From: Ruminococcus gauvreauii
GTDB lineage: Bacteria > Bacillota > Clostridia > Lachnospirales > Lachnospiraceae
DNA: 64,000 nucleotides
Assembly (NCBI RefSeq): GCF_025151995.1
Contig: NZ_CP102290.1
Coordinates: forward strand, 1,798,001-1,862,000
Reading direction: 5' to 3'
The notes under the pieces were generated by a model that searched no databases, had not been told where the DNA came from, and worked only from the letters and a program-made list of their open reading frames with translations. A program made the translations under genes and the position numbers. This document shows positions 1 through 8,407 of this stretch, in pieces. Numbering within the stretch: position 1 is the first letter of the stretch; each line of letters opens with the position of its first letter.

Positions 1-393
1 GCTGAGTAATGCCTTTTTTGCCTGTATCTTAAGCCGTTTCCAGTCGATCAGACCGTTTTTCCGTTTAGGCCAGTGGCCGAGCATGACGTTTTCTGCCGCC
101 GTCATATCCAGCTGAATGTTCAGCTCCTGGGGAATCATACCGATCCCACATTTTTCCGCGCCCTGGGCATTCATGATTTCCACAGGTCTTCCGTCGACCT
201 CTACCGTTCCCGTATAACTCCCGGAAGGATATGTCCCGCTCAGTACTTTCATCAGTGTAGACTTTCCTGCGCCGTTTTCCCCGACCAGTGACAGGACTTC
301 CCCCTCCTCAAGCCTCAGCGAAACATGATCGAGCGCCTTGACACCGGGAAATACCTTTGTTACCTCTTTTACACATAACCTCTGTCTTCCCAT
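1..393 (-). CDS. Sugar ABC transporter ATP-binding protein, N-terminal part (cut by window edge)
   Basis: The first 131 codons of a CUT2 (RbsA/XylG-type) ATPase are visible; the gene continues beyond the left edge. A Walker A motif GENGAGKST lies at about residues 38-46 and a Q-loop region (IPQELN) follows near residue 90. The stretch around GTYPSGSYTG resembles the XylG/GguA branch more than RbsA, which fits the beta-xylosidase nearby, but this is an inference. The ATG at 391-393 is preceded by a strong AGGAG. The gene begins 19 bases after the permease stop, so the two are co-transcribed, permease first. The product would energise pentose import at the inner face of the membrane. Its second ATPase half cannot be seen. 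Confidence 0.9.
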   Translation of the reverse strand, partial: MGRQRLCVKEVTKVFPGVKALDHVSLRLEEGEVLSLVGENGAGKSTLMKVLSGTYPSGSYTGTVEVDGRPVEIMNAQGAEKCGIGMIPQELNIQLDMTAAENVMLGHWPKRKNGLIDWKRLKIQAKKALLS

Positions 394-412
394 CTGCTCT
401 CCTTTTTGTCCC

Positions 413-1414
413 TCATGATGCTTCACTCTTTGTTTCCATCGACTTCAGGTCCGCTCTCATGGCACGCCGGCGCTTGTACTGATCCAGGATGACCGCTGCG
501 ATCAGGATCATTCCGATGACCACCTTCTGCCAGTAAACCGAGACCTTCATAAGCGTCATGCTGTTTTCCAGCACATTCATGAAGATCGCCCCAATCGCGG
601 TCCCGAGGATCGTACCGCTTCCTCCGGTCGCACTTGTTCCGCCGATGATGACTGCCGCAATGACGGTCATCTCAAAACCTTCTCCGGAACTCGCCTGACC
701 GCTGCCGAGACGCGCCGCCATCATAACACCGGTAAACGCCGCACAGACACCGGTGATCGCGTACGTTGCGATACTGGTACTCCTGATACGGATTCCCGAG
801 AGCCTTGCCGCCTCGATATTCCCTCCGACCGCGTATACCGACCGCCCGAATGTCGTCTTGGACAATACGATATGCGCGATGACAGCCAGCACAAATCCGA
901 TAATCACAATCATTGGAATGTCCAGCAGTGTCGTCTGCTCAATCGCCTGAAAAGATTTTGGCAGCGGATAGATCGCCACTCCCTTCGTCAGGATGTAAAC
1001 AACCCCTCTTCCCGCGTACATGGTGCCCAGTGTCACGATGAGCGGCGGTATCTGCATCTGCACGATCGTAAAACCGTTGAACAGACCGACCGCCAGACCC
1101 GCCAGGCATCCCAGAAGCACTGCGATCGGAACAGGAAGTCCTGCCTGCGCCGCCATTGCACCAACCGTACTCCCGAGTGCAAGTGTGGAACCGACGGAGA
1201 TATCCAGCCCACCGCTGATAAATACGAGCGTCATTCCAAGCGCCGTGATCAGTGTGTAGCCGGAAGAACGCAGGACATTGAAGATGTTGCTCTTGGAAAT
1301 AAAAGCCTGATTGATACAGATGACTACAATTACAAACACTATGGTTGCAATCAGAACCCCGCTTTCCTGCATTTTCCAAAACCTGGAAATCGCACTTTTT
1401 TTCTTTTGTTCCAT
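413..1414 (-). CDS. Sugar ABC transporter permease (RbsC/XylH-type)
   Basis: This is an integral membrane permease of the CUT2 family (BPD_transp_2), about 333 residues, with eight to ten hydrophobic segments. Family hallmarks are visible: GGLDISVGS after the second hydrophobic segment, the cytoplasmic loop GGNIEAARLSGI, and the late segment AAVIIGGTSATGG. The ATG at 1412-1414 is preferred because GGGGGA precedes it; a GTG six codons upstream (1430-1432) is the alternative. It is the first gene of an operon with the ATPase at the left edge. No cognate binding protein is seen in this operon within the window; it may lie to the left, or the orphan binding protein at 6325-7386 may serve. An AraC regulator is divergent. 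Confidence 0.92.
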   Translation of the reverse strand: MEQKKKSAISRFWKMQESGVLIATIVFVIVVICINQAFISKSNIFNVLRSSGYTLITALGMTLVFISGGLDISVGSTLALGSTVGAMAAQAGLPVPIAVLLGCLAGLAVGLFNGFTIVQMQIPPLIVTLGTMYAGRGVVYILTKGVAIYPLPKSFQAIEQTTLLDIPMIVIIGFVLAVIAHIVLSKTTFGRSVYAVGGNIEAARLSGIRIRSTSIATYAITGVCAAFTGVMMAARLGSGQASSGEGFEMTVIAAVIIGGTSATGGSGTILGTAIGAIFMNVLENSMTLMKVSVYWQKVVIGMILIAAVILDQYKRRRAMRADLKSMETKSEAS

Positions 1415-1463
1415 AGAAATGTTTTCCCCCACTTTCTTCGGTGTTTTACTTGGTTATACGGAA

Positions 1464-1469
1464 ATTATA
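1464..1469 (-). promoter_or_regulatory. Probable -10 element of the permease/ATPase operon
   Basis: On the minus strand the sequence reads TATAAT about 50 bases upstream of the permease ATG. No good -35 box lies 16-18 bases upstream of it, which fits dependence on an activator such as the divergent AraC protein. The activator dependence is an inference. Confidence 0.45.
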
Positions 1470-1514
1470 GCGGACCGACACGTTTTTTGCATCGGGAATA
1501 CTTATACAAAAATA

Positions 1515-1543
1515 TTGAATTCTTACTGTCATTGTACTATGAT
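1515..1543 (+). promoter_or_regulatory. Promoter of the AraC-family regulator gene
   Basis: TTGAAT (1515-1520) and TATGAT (1538-1543) are separated by exactly 17 bases, and the AraC gene starts 57 bases downstream. It lies back to back with the permease operon promoter. Confidence 0.6.
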
Positions 1544-1599
1544 AAAAAGTAAGAAGTTTATATCCCGCCCCGTCATTATGCCGAAAAGGAATGCCGCCC

Positions 1600-2451
1600 A
1601 TGATTCGAAACATCAGAAATGTGCCCGGTGTCATGCCGACATCACTGGAATATTCATACAATCCCACCAATACCGCCCGTGAACTGTTTTTATACATTGA
1701 ATATATCGGACATGCGTACTGCTCACAGGATTATTCGGTAATACGGACAAATTACTGCCACTATCTGCTCATGTACGTGCAAAGCGGAAAGGCGGTGGTG
1801 TCTACGGAAAAGCAGACATATGAAGTGGAACCCGGCGAGGCTTTTCTGATCGAAACACAAAAGCCCCATATCTATGGGGCTCTCGGGTCTCTGGAATCTT
1901 ATTGGGTTCATTTTAACGGCAAGAATTTTCATCCTTTTTTCGAGCATCTGATCATGGCAAACCACAATCAGCATGTTTTTAATTTAAAAAACAATCCCGT
2001 GTTTCTCTGGAAACTTCAGGACATGTTAAGCACCTTCGAGTTCAACAAGCAGAACCCGGAGATCGTCATGTCTGCCAAACTGTATGAACTGCTGGGACTG
2101 ATGCTGGTGAATTCCACAAGCGGAAATGCAGATAATATGGGGGAGCTGGCACTGTATATCAACAGAAATTACCACAAACCCCTTTCCCTGGAAAAGCTGG
2201 CAAAGAGAACGGGCTTAAGTGTTTCCCGGTTCTGTACACTGTTTAAAAAAGAGACCGGGTATTCTCCATATCAATATATCAAGAATACCCGGCTGCATGC
2301 CTCACGCAAGTATCTGACGAGCACGACCTGTTCGATGGACGAGATCGCTTCCTACGTCGGATTTGCGGATGCTTCCTCTTATATCGCGGCATTCCGCCAT
2401 AAGTACGGGATCACTCCTCACCAGCTCAGAAAACGGCTGAATTCACGCTGA
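1600..2451 (+). CDS. AraC-family transcriptional regulator
   Basis: A 283-residue regulator has an N-terminal cupin-like effector domain (about residues 20-140, with the typical VEPGEAFLIETQKPH region) and a C-terminal double helix-turn-helix (about 180-280). The second helix-turn-helix carries the usual IASYVGFADASSYIAAFRHKYGITP pattern. The ATG at 1600 is chosen because AAGGA lies nine bases upstream; the ATG at 1591 sits on top of that site. It is divergent from the sugar permease and convergent with the beta-xylosidase gene, overlapping its 3' end by 26 bases. The likely role is sugar-responsive control of these neighbours. The effector is not known from sequence. Confidence 0.92.
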   Translation: MIRNIRNVPGVMPTSLEYSYNPTNTARELFLYIEYIGHAYCSQDYSVIRTNYCHYLLMYVQSGKAVVSTEKQTYEVEPGEAFLIETQKPHIYGALGSLESYWVHFNGKNFHPFFEHLIMANHNQHVFNLKNNPVFLWKLQDMLSTFEFNKQNPEIVMSAKLYELLGLMLVNSTSGNADNMGELALYINRNYHKPLSLEKLAKRTGLSVSRFCTLFKKETGYSPYQYIKNTRLHASRKYLTSTTCSMDEIASYVGFADASSYIAAFRHKYGITPHQLRKRLNSR

Positions 2452-4459
2452 CATTAAATTCTTTTATTTCACATCCATCGGCAAACGGACCCGGAATCGG
2501 CGTGATCCCCCGCAGTTTTCCGAAGTAATCCCGCCGGAACACGATCGGAGTCCCGTCCGGATTCTCGAATTTCTGTTCCGGCTCAAACGCCTCTCCCAGC
2601 GTTTCCGTTCCGATAAACGGTATTTCAATCTGAGGCAGATACTCATAAAGGTTTGTCTCAAGCGTATAGCTTCCATTATGTTCTATCAGCGCCATTGTAA
2701 CGGTGTGTTCCGTATCGGTTCGGTAATTTTCTTCCGTATCACATGGCTGTGCACCGTTGAAGTATACATTTCCGCCTGTATAGACCGGGAGGTGCCGGTA
2801 ATATAAATCTTTATTATTACCGTCACAGGTTGTCTCAGGAGTAAATCCTGCAAAGTATTCCTCCCCCGTGGGATATCCATCATACGGCTTCGTCCCGCAG
2901 ACAAAATGACATTTCGTGATCCCGCTGTCATGTCTCTCCTCGGCAAATGCCGTCAGGTCTTCGCGGATATCCTGCTGCACAAAGATATTGTTATAAATTC
3001 TGACGTCCCCATGAAGTATTGTCATAAAACCAGCCACCTCTGTACGGTGCGGCATATGGTACGGGGTATACCGCGGAGACGGCAGCGTCCGGCTTCCATT
3101 ATCTGTACCTTCGCCAACCCATGTGAAAGACCCTCCGATCAGATTATGTACCAGCGCAATGCCCTGCGCGCTGATGCGGCATGCGCAGTCGGACAGCAGC
3201 AGGTTATGATCGATGAGCGTGGGTCCGTGAGACACTTCTACAAACAGGTCCTCCGCAAGCGCAAGACCGTCCGCAATCTTCGTCCCCCTGGGCGGAACAT
3301 TGTCATGAAACAGATTCTGCGTCACGCGTGTACCCTGTACCTGCCAGTCAAGCCAGATTCCGCGTGTACAATGGTGGATATGATTTCTCCGGAAAATCAC
3401 GTCGATCGCCGCATGCATTTTGATCCCTCCGATCTCCGCGCCCGCCAGATCCTGCTTGTTATTAATATGATGGATATGATTATCTTCTATAATGGAGAAC
3501 ACACCGCCCAGATGCCCAACGATTCCTGTCTGTCCGCAGTCGTGGATATTACAGCGGCGAACGATATGCGAACCGACGGTTTCTTTTGACCAGCCTTCCG
3601 CCTGCGCCTGACAGATGATCTCGCGTTCCGTCTGCGCCCCGTCCTTCAGGCAGAATCTGGACCACTTATTCTCATTCTCCGGCTGCAGATATTTTCCAAG
3701 TGAAATGCCGGAGCATCGGGAATGTGAAATCTCACAGTCTTCGATAATCCAGCCTTTGGACCAGTGGGGTCCTACCATCCCTTCCTGCCACGCTGTCGGC
3801 GGCGCCCATGTGGTTGCCGCCTGTTTTACGGCAAATCCGGATAAGGTGATATAGTTTACGCCTGTCTTGTCGGGGAAGAAACAATTGCGGCGCACATTAA
3901 TCTCAACGTTTTCCCTGTTCGGATCCGCACCCTGAAAATTGGCATAGATCACCGTATAATCTTCGTCCTGCTCAGTATACCAGGTATAGACGGTGAATGC
4001 GGGATCCCAGGAGGACTCATATACGACGGGCGCAAGCACTCCGTCAAGACTCATAACTTCATACATGGATTTTCCATTTAGATAAACATCCCCTGTATGA
4101 ACCGGTTCCAGCGCATAATACCAGTCCCCGGAGATCCGTGTCGTGTATGGATTATAACTTCCGAAGATGCCGTTTGAGACCCGCGCTTTCCACACGTTCC
4201 CCTCATGGTGCACCCAGTTGTCAACGCGCTCGGCACCCGTGATCACAGCTCCCAGCGGCTGCTCAGAGCGGTAGACAATCCGGTGCTGTTCATCGGTGCC
4301 TCCGTTTGCCGGACTTACCGCCTCCCGGTAAATGCCGGGGGCAACGATGATCTCATCGCCCGCGCGGGCAACCGCAGCAGCCTCACCGATAGTCTGAAAA
4401 GGGGTTTCCTTCGAGCCGCACCCGTTTCCGGATGCATCAGCAGATACATAATAAATCAT
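2426..4459 (-). CDS. Glycoside hydrolase family 120-type beta-xylosidase (right-handed beta-helix)
   Basis: A 677-residue parallel beta-helix protein without a signal peptide, so cytoplasmic. It shares long conserved blocks with the Thermoanaerobacterium XylC enzyme as I remember it: IYANFQGADPN, GPHWSKGWIIED, IVGHLGGVFS, HAAIDV, LDWQVQGTRV and LFVEVSHGP. In that family the nucleophile is the Asp of the LDW block and the acid/base is the Glu of the VEVSHGP block; here these are D371 and E408. The expected role is release of xylose from imported xylo-oligosaccharides or xylosides. The ATG at 4457-4459 is chosen because GGGAGG lies seven bases upstream; an upstream TTG and an ATG at 4465 are worse placed. 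Gene context (pentose-type ABC genes, AraC) agrees. Confidence 0.85.
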   Translation of the reverse strand: MIYYVSADASGNGCGSKETPFQTIGEAAAVARAGDEIIVAPGIYREAVSPANGGTDEQHRIVYRSEQPLGAVITGAERVDNWVHHEGNVWKARVSNGIFGSYNPYTTRISGDWYYALEPVHTGDVYLNGKSMYEVMSLDGVLAPVVYESSWDPAFTVYTWYTEQDEDYTVIYANFQGADPNRENVEINVRRNCFFPDKTGVNYITLSGFAVKQAATTWAPPTAWQEGMVGPHWSKGWIIEDCEISHSRCSGISLGKYLQPENENKWSRFCLKDGAQTEREIICQAQAEGWSKETVGSHIVRRCNIHDCGQTGIVGHLGGVFSIIEDNHIHHINNKQDLAGAEIGGIKMHAAIDVIFRRNHIHHCTRGIWLDWQVQGTRVTQNLFHDNVPPRGTKIADGLALAEDLFVEVSHGPTLIDHNLLLSDCACRISAQGIALVHNLIGGSFTWVGEGTDNGSRTLPSPRYTPYHMPHRTEVAGFMTILHGDVRIYNNIFVQQDIREDLTAFAEERHDSGITKCHFVCGTKPYDGYPTGEEYFAGFTPETTCDGNNKDLYYRHLPVYTGGNVYFNGAQPCDTEENYRTDTEHTVTMALIEHNGSYTLETNLYEYLPQIEIPFIGTETLGEAFEPEQKFENPDGTPIVFRRDYFGKLRGITPIPGPFADGCEIKEFNVSVNSAVF

Positions 4460-4635
4460 GGCCATTCCTCCCAAGTGTCTTTTTTGGTTATCTTATCCCC
4501 ATTGTAGCCCCCTGCTGTTACAGAAACCATTGATTCATTCGCTGTCTTTTATTAAATATTTTGTCTTTTCACCGCTGTATTTTGACTGCCGTACATACGA
4601 ACAGCAAAGATTATATGTGATGCTTTTTTCGCGCA

Positions 4636-4665
4636 TTGACTCTCAGGCCTAAAAGGTAGTACACT
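4636..4665 (+). promoter_or_regulatory. Promoter of the MATE transporter gene
   Basis: TTGACT (4636-4641) and TACACT (4660-4665) are spaced by 18 bases, 38 bases before the start codon. Confidence 0.5.
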
Positions 4666-4703
4666 GTTAATACAACTATTACGAAGGAAGAGGTGTTAAA
4701 TAA

Positions 4704-6098
4704 ATGCCAACAAACCAGACTGGCTCCAACCCGCTCGGCGTGGAACCGATCAATAAACTGCTGACCCGTTTTGCGGTACCCAGTATCATCGCCATGCTGG
4801 TCAGTGCACTGTACAACATTGTCGACCAGCTTTTTATCGGTCACAGTGTCGGAACTCTGGGAAATGCGGCCACCAATATTGCGTTTCCGCTGACCATCAC
4901 CTGCACTGCCCTGTCTCTGATGTGCGGCATCGGCGGATCCGCAAACTTCAACCTGTCCCTCGGCAGGAATGACAAAGATGAAGCACGCCGCTATGCCGGC
5001 AGTGCAATCTGTATGCTGTTCTCTCTCGGACTCATCCTCTGTATCGTGGTACGGATTTTTTTACACCCGATGATGATCCTTTTCGGCGCTACTGCCGATA
5101 TCATGGATTATTCAGTGACCTATACCAGCATTACATCGCTCGGGTTTCCGTTTCTGATCCTGACGGTCGGCGGTTCCAACCTGATACGTGCAGACGGCAG
5201 TCCCAGATTTTCCATGCTCTGCACTCTGACCGGCGCTGTCATCAATACCATCCTGGACCCGCTGTTTATCTTCGGCTTTGACATGGGAATGGCAGGCGCC
5301 GCCCTGGCCACCATTATCGGTCAGATCGTCTCCAGCATCATGGTCATCGTGTACTTCACCCGCTTTAAGACGGTACACCTCACCTTGAAGTCACTGATCC
5401 CATCATTCAAATACTGCAGGGATATTGTGGCGCTCGGCATGGCGCCCTGCTTCAACCAGCTCGCCATGATGGTGGTACAGATTGCGATGAACAACATTCT
5501 GCGGCACTACGGTGCCCAGTCGAACTACGGCAGTGAAATTCCACTTGCCTGTGCCGGCATCATTACCAAGGTCAATATGATCTTTTTCTCACTGTGCATC
5601 GGAATCTCACAGGGACTGCAGCCGATTGTCAGTTTCAACTACGGTGCAGAAAAATACCATCGTGTGCGGAAAGCCTACCTGAAAGCGGCGGCGGCGGCGA
5701 CGATCGCTTCCTGTATCGCGTTTTTATGTTTTCAGTTGTTTCCCCGGCAGATCATCGGCTTGTTTGGTTCCGGAACAGAAGAGTATTTCCACTTTGCGGA
5801 AGAATACTTCCGAATCTTTCTGTTTTTCACCTTTATCAACGGCCTGCAGCCAGTTTCCGCCAATTTCTTTACCTCGATCGGAAAGGCGGGAAAAGGTATC
5901 TTTCTGTCACTGACGCGGCAGATCATCTTTCTGCTGCCGCTGATTATTATCCTGCCGATGGTCATGGGCATCGACGGGGTGATGTTCTCCGCACCGATCG
6001 CGGATTTTATGGCTGCCGTACTGGTCATATACTTTATGCGAAAAGAGCTGAAAGAGCTGACGGTTCTGGCAGCGTCAGAACATGTGGAAGCCGCATGA
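4704..6098 (+). CDS. MATE family multidrug/cation efflux transporter
   Basis: A 464-residue membrane protein with about twelve hydrophobic segments in two homologous halves. The opening LLTRFAVPSIIAMLVSALYNIVDQLFIG is a hallmark of MATE proteins; a second-half equivalent occurs near residue 240 (GMAPCFNQLAMMVVQI). The family exports drugs or metabolites in exchange for Na+ or H+. The start is preceded by AAGGAAGAGG. It is a single-gene unit with its own promoter and a strong terminator, and nothing ties it functionally to the sugar genes on either side. The substrate cannot be told from sequence. Confidence 0.93.
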   Translation: MPTNQTGSNPLGVEPINKLLTRFAVPSIIAMLVSALYNIVDQLFIGHSVGTLGNAATNIAFPLTITCTALSLMCGIGGSANFNLSLGRNDKDEARRYAGSAICMLFSLGLILCIVVRIFLHPMMILFGATADIMDYSVTYTSITSLGFPFLILTVGGSNLIRADGSPRFSMLCTLTGAVINTILDPLFIFGFDMGMAGAALATIIGQIVSSIMVIVYFTRFKTVHLTLKSLIPSFKYCRDIVALGMAPCFNQLAMMVVQIAMNNILRHYGAQSNYGSEIPLACAGIITKVNMIFFSLCIGISQGLQPIVSFNYGAEKYHRVRKAYLKAAAAATIASCIAFLCFQLFPRQIIGLFGSGTEEYFHFAEEYFRIFLFFTFINGLQPVSANFFTSIGKAGKGIFLSLTRQIIFLLPLIIILPMVMGIDGVMFSAPIADFMAAVLVIYFMRKELKELTVLAASEHVEAA

Positions 6099-6130
6099 TT
6101 CTACAAATTGCATGATTGAGATAAAAGATA

Positions 6131-6185
6131 ATTAACAGCATCCGCATGATTTATTCAGATTTATGCGGATGCTGTTAATTTTTAT
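6131..6185 (+). terminator. Intrinsic terminator of the MATE gene
   Basis: A perfect 17-base stem (6131-6147 paired with 6163-6179), with a 15-base loop, is followed by a T-rich tail. It lies 32 bases after the MATE stop codon. Confidence 0.9.
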
Positions 6186-6324
6186 ACTTTTTGCCCTAAA
6201 AGTTAAGATAATACAATTTTTAGACAAGATAAGCAAATGCTGTCTGTATTTACCGGTGTTAAAATAGGATTATCAAAAAGATTTGCCGGCAGAACCTTAG
6301 AATATGAGAAAAGGGGCAGTTACA

Positions 6325-7386
6325 ATGAAAAAAAGATCAGCAATTAAATTATTGGCATTTGCAATGGCAGCACTCATGACGACCGGATGTATGTCTGGCT
6401 GCGGAAGTCCAGAACAGAAAAAGGATGCGTCAGCCGACACCGCAGAAAATGCATCAGCAGATGCTGATTCTGACAGCAAGGCAGAAGAACAGTCGTCCGG
6501 GAAAGTATTCCGGGTCGGTTTCGTAAACATTGACAATGGGGACACGAACTGTTATCCCGCCATGATGAATTTCAAAGCATATGTTGAAAGCGCCGAGTTC
6601 GCAAAAGCAGTCGGCGCTGACAAAGTGGAAGCTTTAACAGCAGATTCCGCTCTCAATATCGAAAAACAGACCACTAACGTGGAAACACTCTTGACCAAGG
6701 GCCTCGATATGATGTTTATCATCGGAGTTGACACAGAAGGCAACACCACCTCTGTTGAGGCATGTAACAAAGAAGGGATTCCTGTATTTATGGTCGGTAC
6801 AGAAGCTTCCGGCGGCGACTGGAAATTTGTCGGATTCGATGAGACGGAACTTGGTAAATTCCAGGGAGAATGGTGCGTTGAAAACCTTCCGGAAAACGCA
6901 AATATATGTTATGTAGAAGGAACACCGGGACGTGAAGCTGCCGTTATGCGTAAGCAGGGCTTTATGGATGCCATTGCAGAGCGTGAGGACCTGACTCTTC
7001 TGTCCAGCCAAAGCGGAGACTTTTCAACAGAGGAATCCATGCGGGTTACCGAAGACTGGATTCAGAAATATGGCGATGATATCGACTGTATTGTTGCTCC
7101 GGATAATTTTTCTATCCTTGGAGTATGTGAATCCCTGAAAGCAGCGGGAATGACAGATATCATTACCTGTGGTGTCGTGGGTAACCGTGATGATGCCAAC
7201 CAGATCAAATCCGGAAACGAAAGCTACGGCGTTTTTTGTTACTGGCCGATGATCGGTACTCTTTGCGGTGAAATTGCACAGAAAGTTTACCTTGGCAAAG
7301 ACATCGAAGAGAGAACAAATATCGAGTTATTCCACATGACAGCCGACAATTGTGACGAGCTGCTGGACAAGTATATTCCGGAATAG
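6325..7386 (+). CDS. Orphan sugar-binding lipoprotein (periplasmic-binding protein family)
   Basis: A 353-residue type I periplasmic-binding protein (Peripl_BP_4 type). The start at 6325 has AAAGGGG eight bases upstream; an in-frame ATG at 6304 has no such site. The N terminus is a lipoprotein signal with two possible lipobox cysteines (C22 in TTGC, C26 in MSGC), followed by a Ser/Asp/Glu/Ala-rich linker. The ligand core begins at FRVGFVNID. It is flanked on both sides by terminators and has no transporter genes in its unit, so it must work with a permease and ATPase encoded elsewhere, possibly the pair at the left edge, or serve as a receptor. The ligand is unknown. Confidence 0.87.
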   Translation: MKKRSAIKLLAFAMAALMTTGCMSGCGSPEQKKDASADTAENASADADSDSKAEEQSSGKVFRVGFVNIDNGDTNCYPAMMNFKAYVESAEFAKAVGADKVEALTADSALNIEKQTTNVETLLTKGLDMMFIIGVDTEGNTTSVEACNKEGIPVFMVGTEASGGDWKFVGFDETELGKFQGEWCVENLPENANICYVEGTPGREAAVMRKQGFMDAIAEREDLTLLSSQSGDFSTEESMRVTEDWIQKYGDDIDCIVAPDNFSILGVCESLKAAGMTDIITCGVVGNRDDANQIKSGNESYGVFCYWPMIGTLCGEIAQKVYLGKDIEERTNIELFHMTADNCDELLDKYIPE

Positions 7387-7400
7387 AACCATTATTTACA

Positions 7401-7446
7401 GACACGCAGCGCCGCAAAACATTCTGTTTAAGCGGCGCTGTGTGTC
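7401..7446. terminator. Bidirectional terminator between the orphan binding protein and rbsB
   Basis: A 15-base GC-rich stem (7401-7415 with 7432-7446, one G-T pair) lies between two convergent genes, 14 bases after one stop and 17 bases from the other. The T-tails are short on both strands. Confidence 0.75.
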
Positions 7447-7463
7447 AGCTTTTCGTGAAGCCT

Positions 7464-8387
7464 TTATTTGGTTATCAGTTCAACCTCAACCGGAAGAGAC
7501 TTCTCAACGGTATCTCCGGCGATCAGTTTCATCGCCGTATCCACAGCCGTCTCACCCATCAGTTCCGGCTTCTGTGCCACGGTAGCAGTCATTTTTCCGG
7601 CTTTGACAGCTGCCACTGCGTCATCTGTGGCATCAAATCCAACCACCCTGATATCTTTTCCGGATGCTGCGATCGCCTCCACTGCACCGAGTGCCATCTC
7701 GTCATTGTGCGCAAACACACCCTTGATGGAGGAATCAGACTGAAGGATATTCTCCATAACAGTCAGCCCTTCCGCACGGTTAAAGTTGGCCGACTGGCTC
7801 GTAACGACTTCAAGCGCTTCATCCGCCGCCTCATGGAACCCCGCACCTCTGTCGATGGTCGCCGAGGCACCCGGTACTCCCTCGATCTCCGCCGCTTTCG
7901 CACCTTCTCCGATCTGCTCAATCAGATATTCTGTCGCCATCCTCGCGCCCGCCACATTATCGGAAGCGATCTGGCAGTCCACTTCGACGCCGTTCACCAC
8001 ACGGTCCACAGAGATGACTTTGATTCCTTTAGATACGGCATTCTGTACCGCCGGAGCCACCGCGTCGGAATCGACCGGATTCACGATCAGTACACTTACG
8101 TTTCTGGAAATCAGGTCCTCAATATCACTCGTCTGCTTTGCGGCATCGTCACTCGCATCGACGACAACCAGTTTCACACCTTCAGCCTCGGCTTTTGCCT
8201 TTGCTCCGTCTGCCAGTGATACGAAGAACGGATTGTTAAGCGTCGATACTGAAAATCCTATTGCTCCGCTTCCGCCGCCGCCTTGAGCCGCGTCCCCCTC
8301 CCCGTCGATCGTGATGGCATTGCATCCTGCCAGACCGAGCAGCATGCAGACTCCCGCAACCAGTCCTGCTATTTTCTTTATATTCAT
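7464..8387 (-). CDS. rbsB: D-ribose-binding lipoprotein RbsB
   Basis: A 307-residue substrate-binding protein with a lipoprotein signal (lipobox LAGC, Cys22) and a ribose-binding core typical of RbsB (GFSVSTLNNPFFVSL, the QTSDIEDLI segment, VDRVVNG, and GFDATDDAV near the end). It captures ribose outside the membrane for the RbsC/RbsA transporter. The start has AAGGAGA seven bases upstream. It is the last gene of the rbs operon, 20 bases after rbsC. The operon order and the presence of rbsD, rbsK and rbsR make the ribose assignment strong. Confidence 0.94.
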   Translation of the reverse strand: MNIKKIAGLVAGVCMLLGLAGCNAITIDGEGDAAQGGGGSGAIGFSVSTLNNPFFVSLADGAKAKAEAEGVKLVVVDASDDAAKQTSDIEDLISRNVSVLIVNPVDSDAVAPAVQNAVSKGIKVISVDRVVNGVEVDCQIASDNVAGARMATEYLIEQIGEGAKAAEIEGVPGASATIDRGAGFHEAADEALEVVTSQSANFNRAEGLTVMENILQSDSSIKGVFAHNDEMALGAVEAIAASGKDIRVVGFDATDDAVAAVKAGKMTATVAQKPELMGETAVDTAMKLIAGDTVEKSLPVEVELITK

Positions 8388-8407
8388 GACTCTTCTCCTT
8401 TTTCTTC

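Noticed and set aside
7786..8286. Long open frame on the plus strand opposite rbsB
   Set aside because: It mirrors the codon pattern of rbsB, has no ribosome site and a low-complexity Ser/Thr/Ala composition typical of an antisense shadow.
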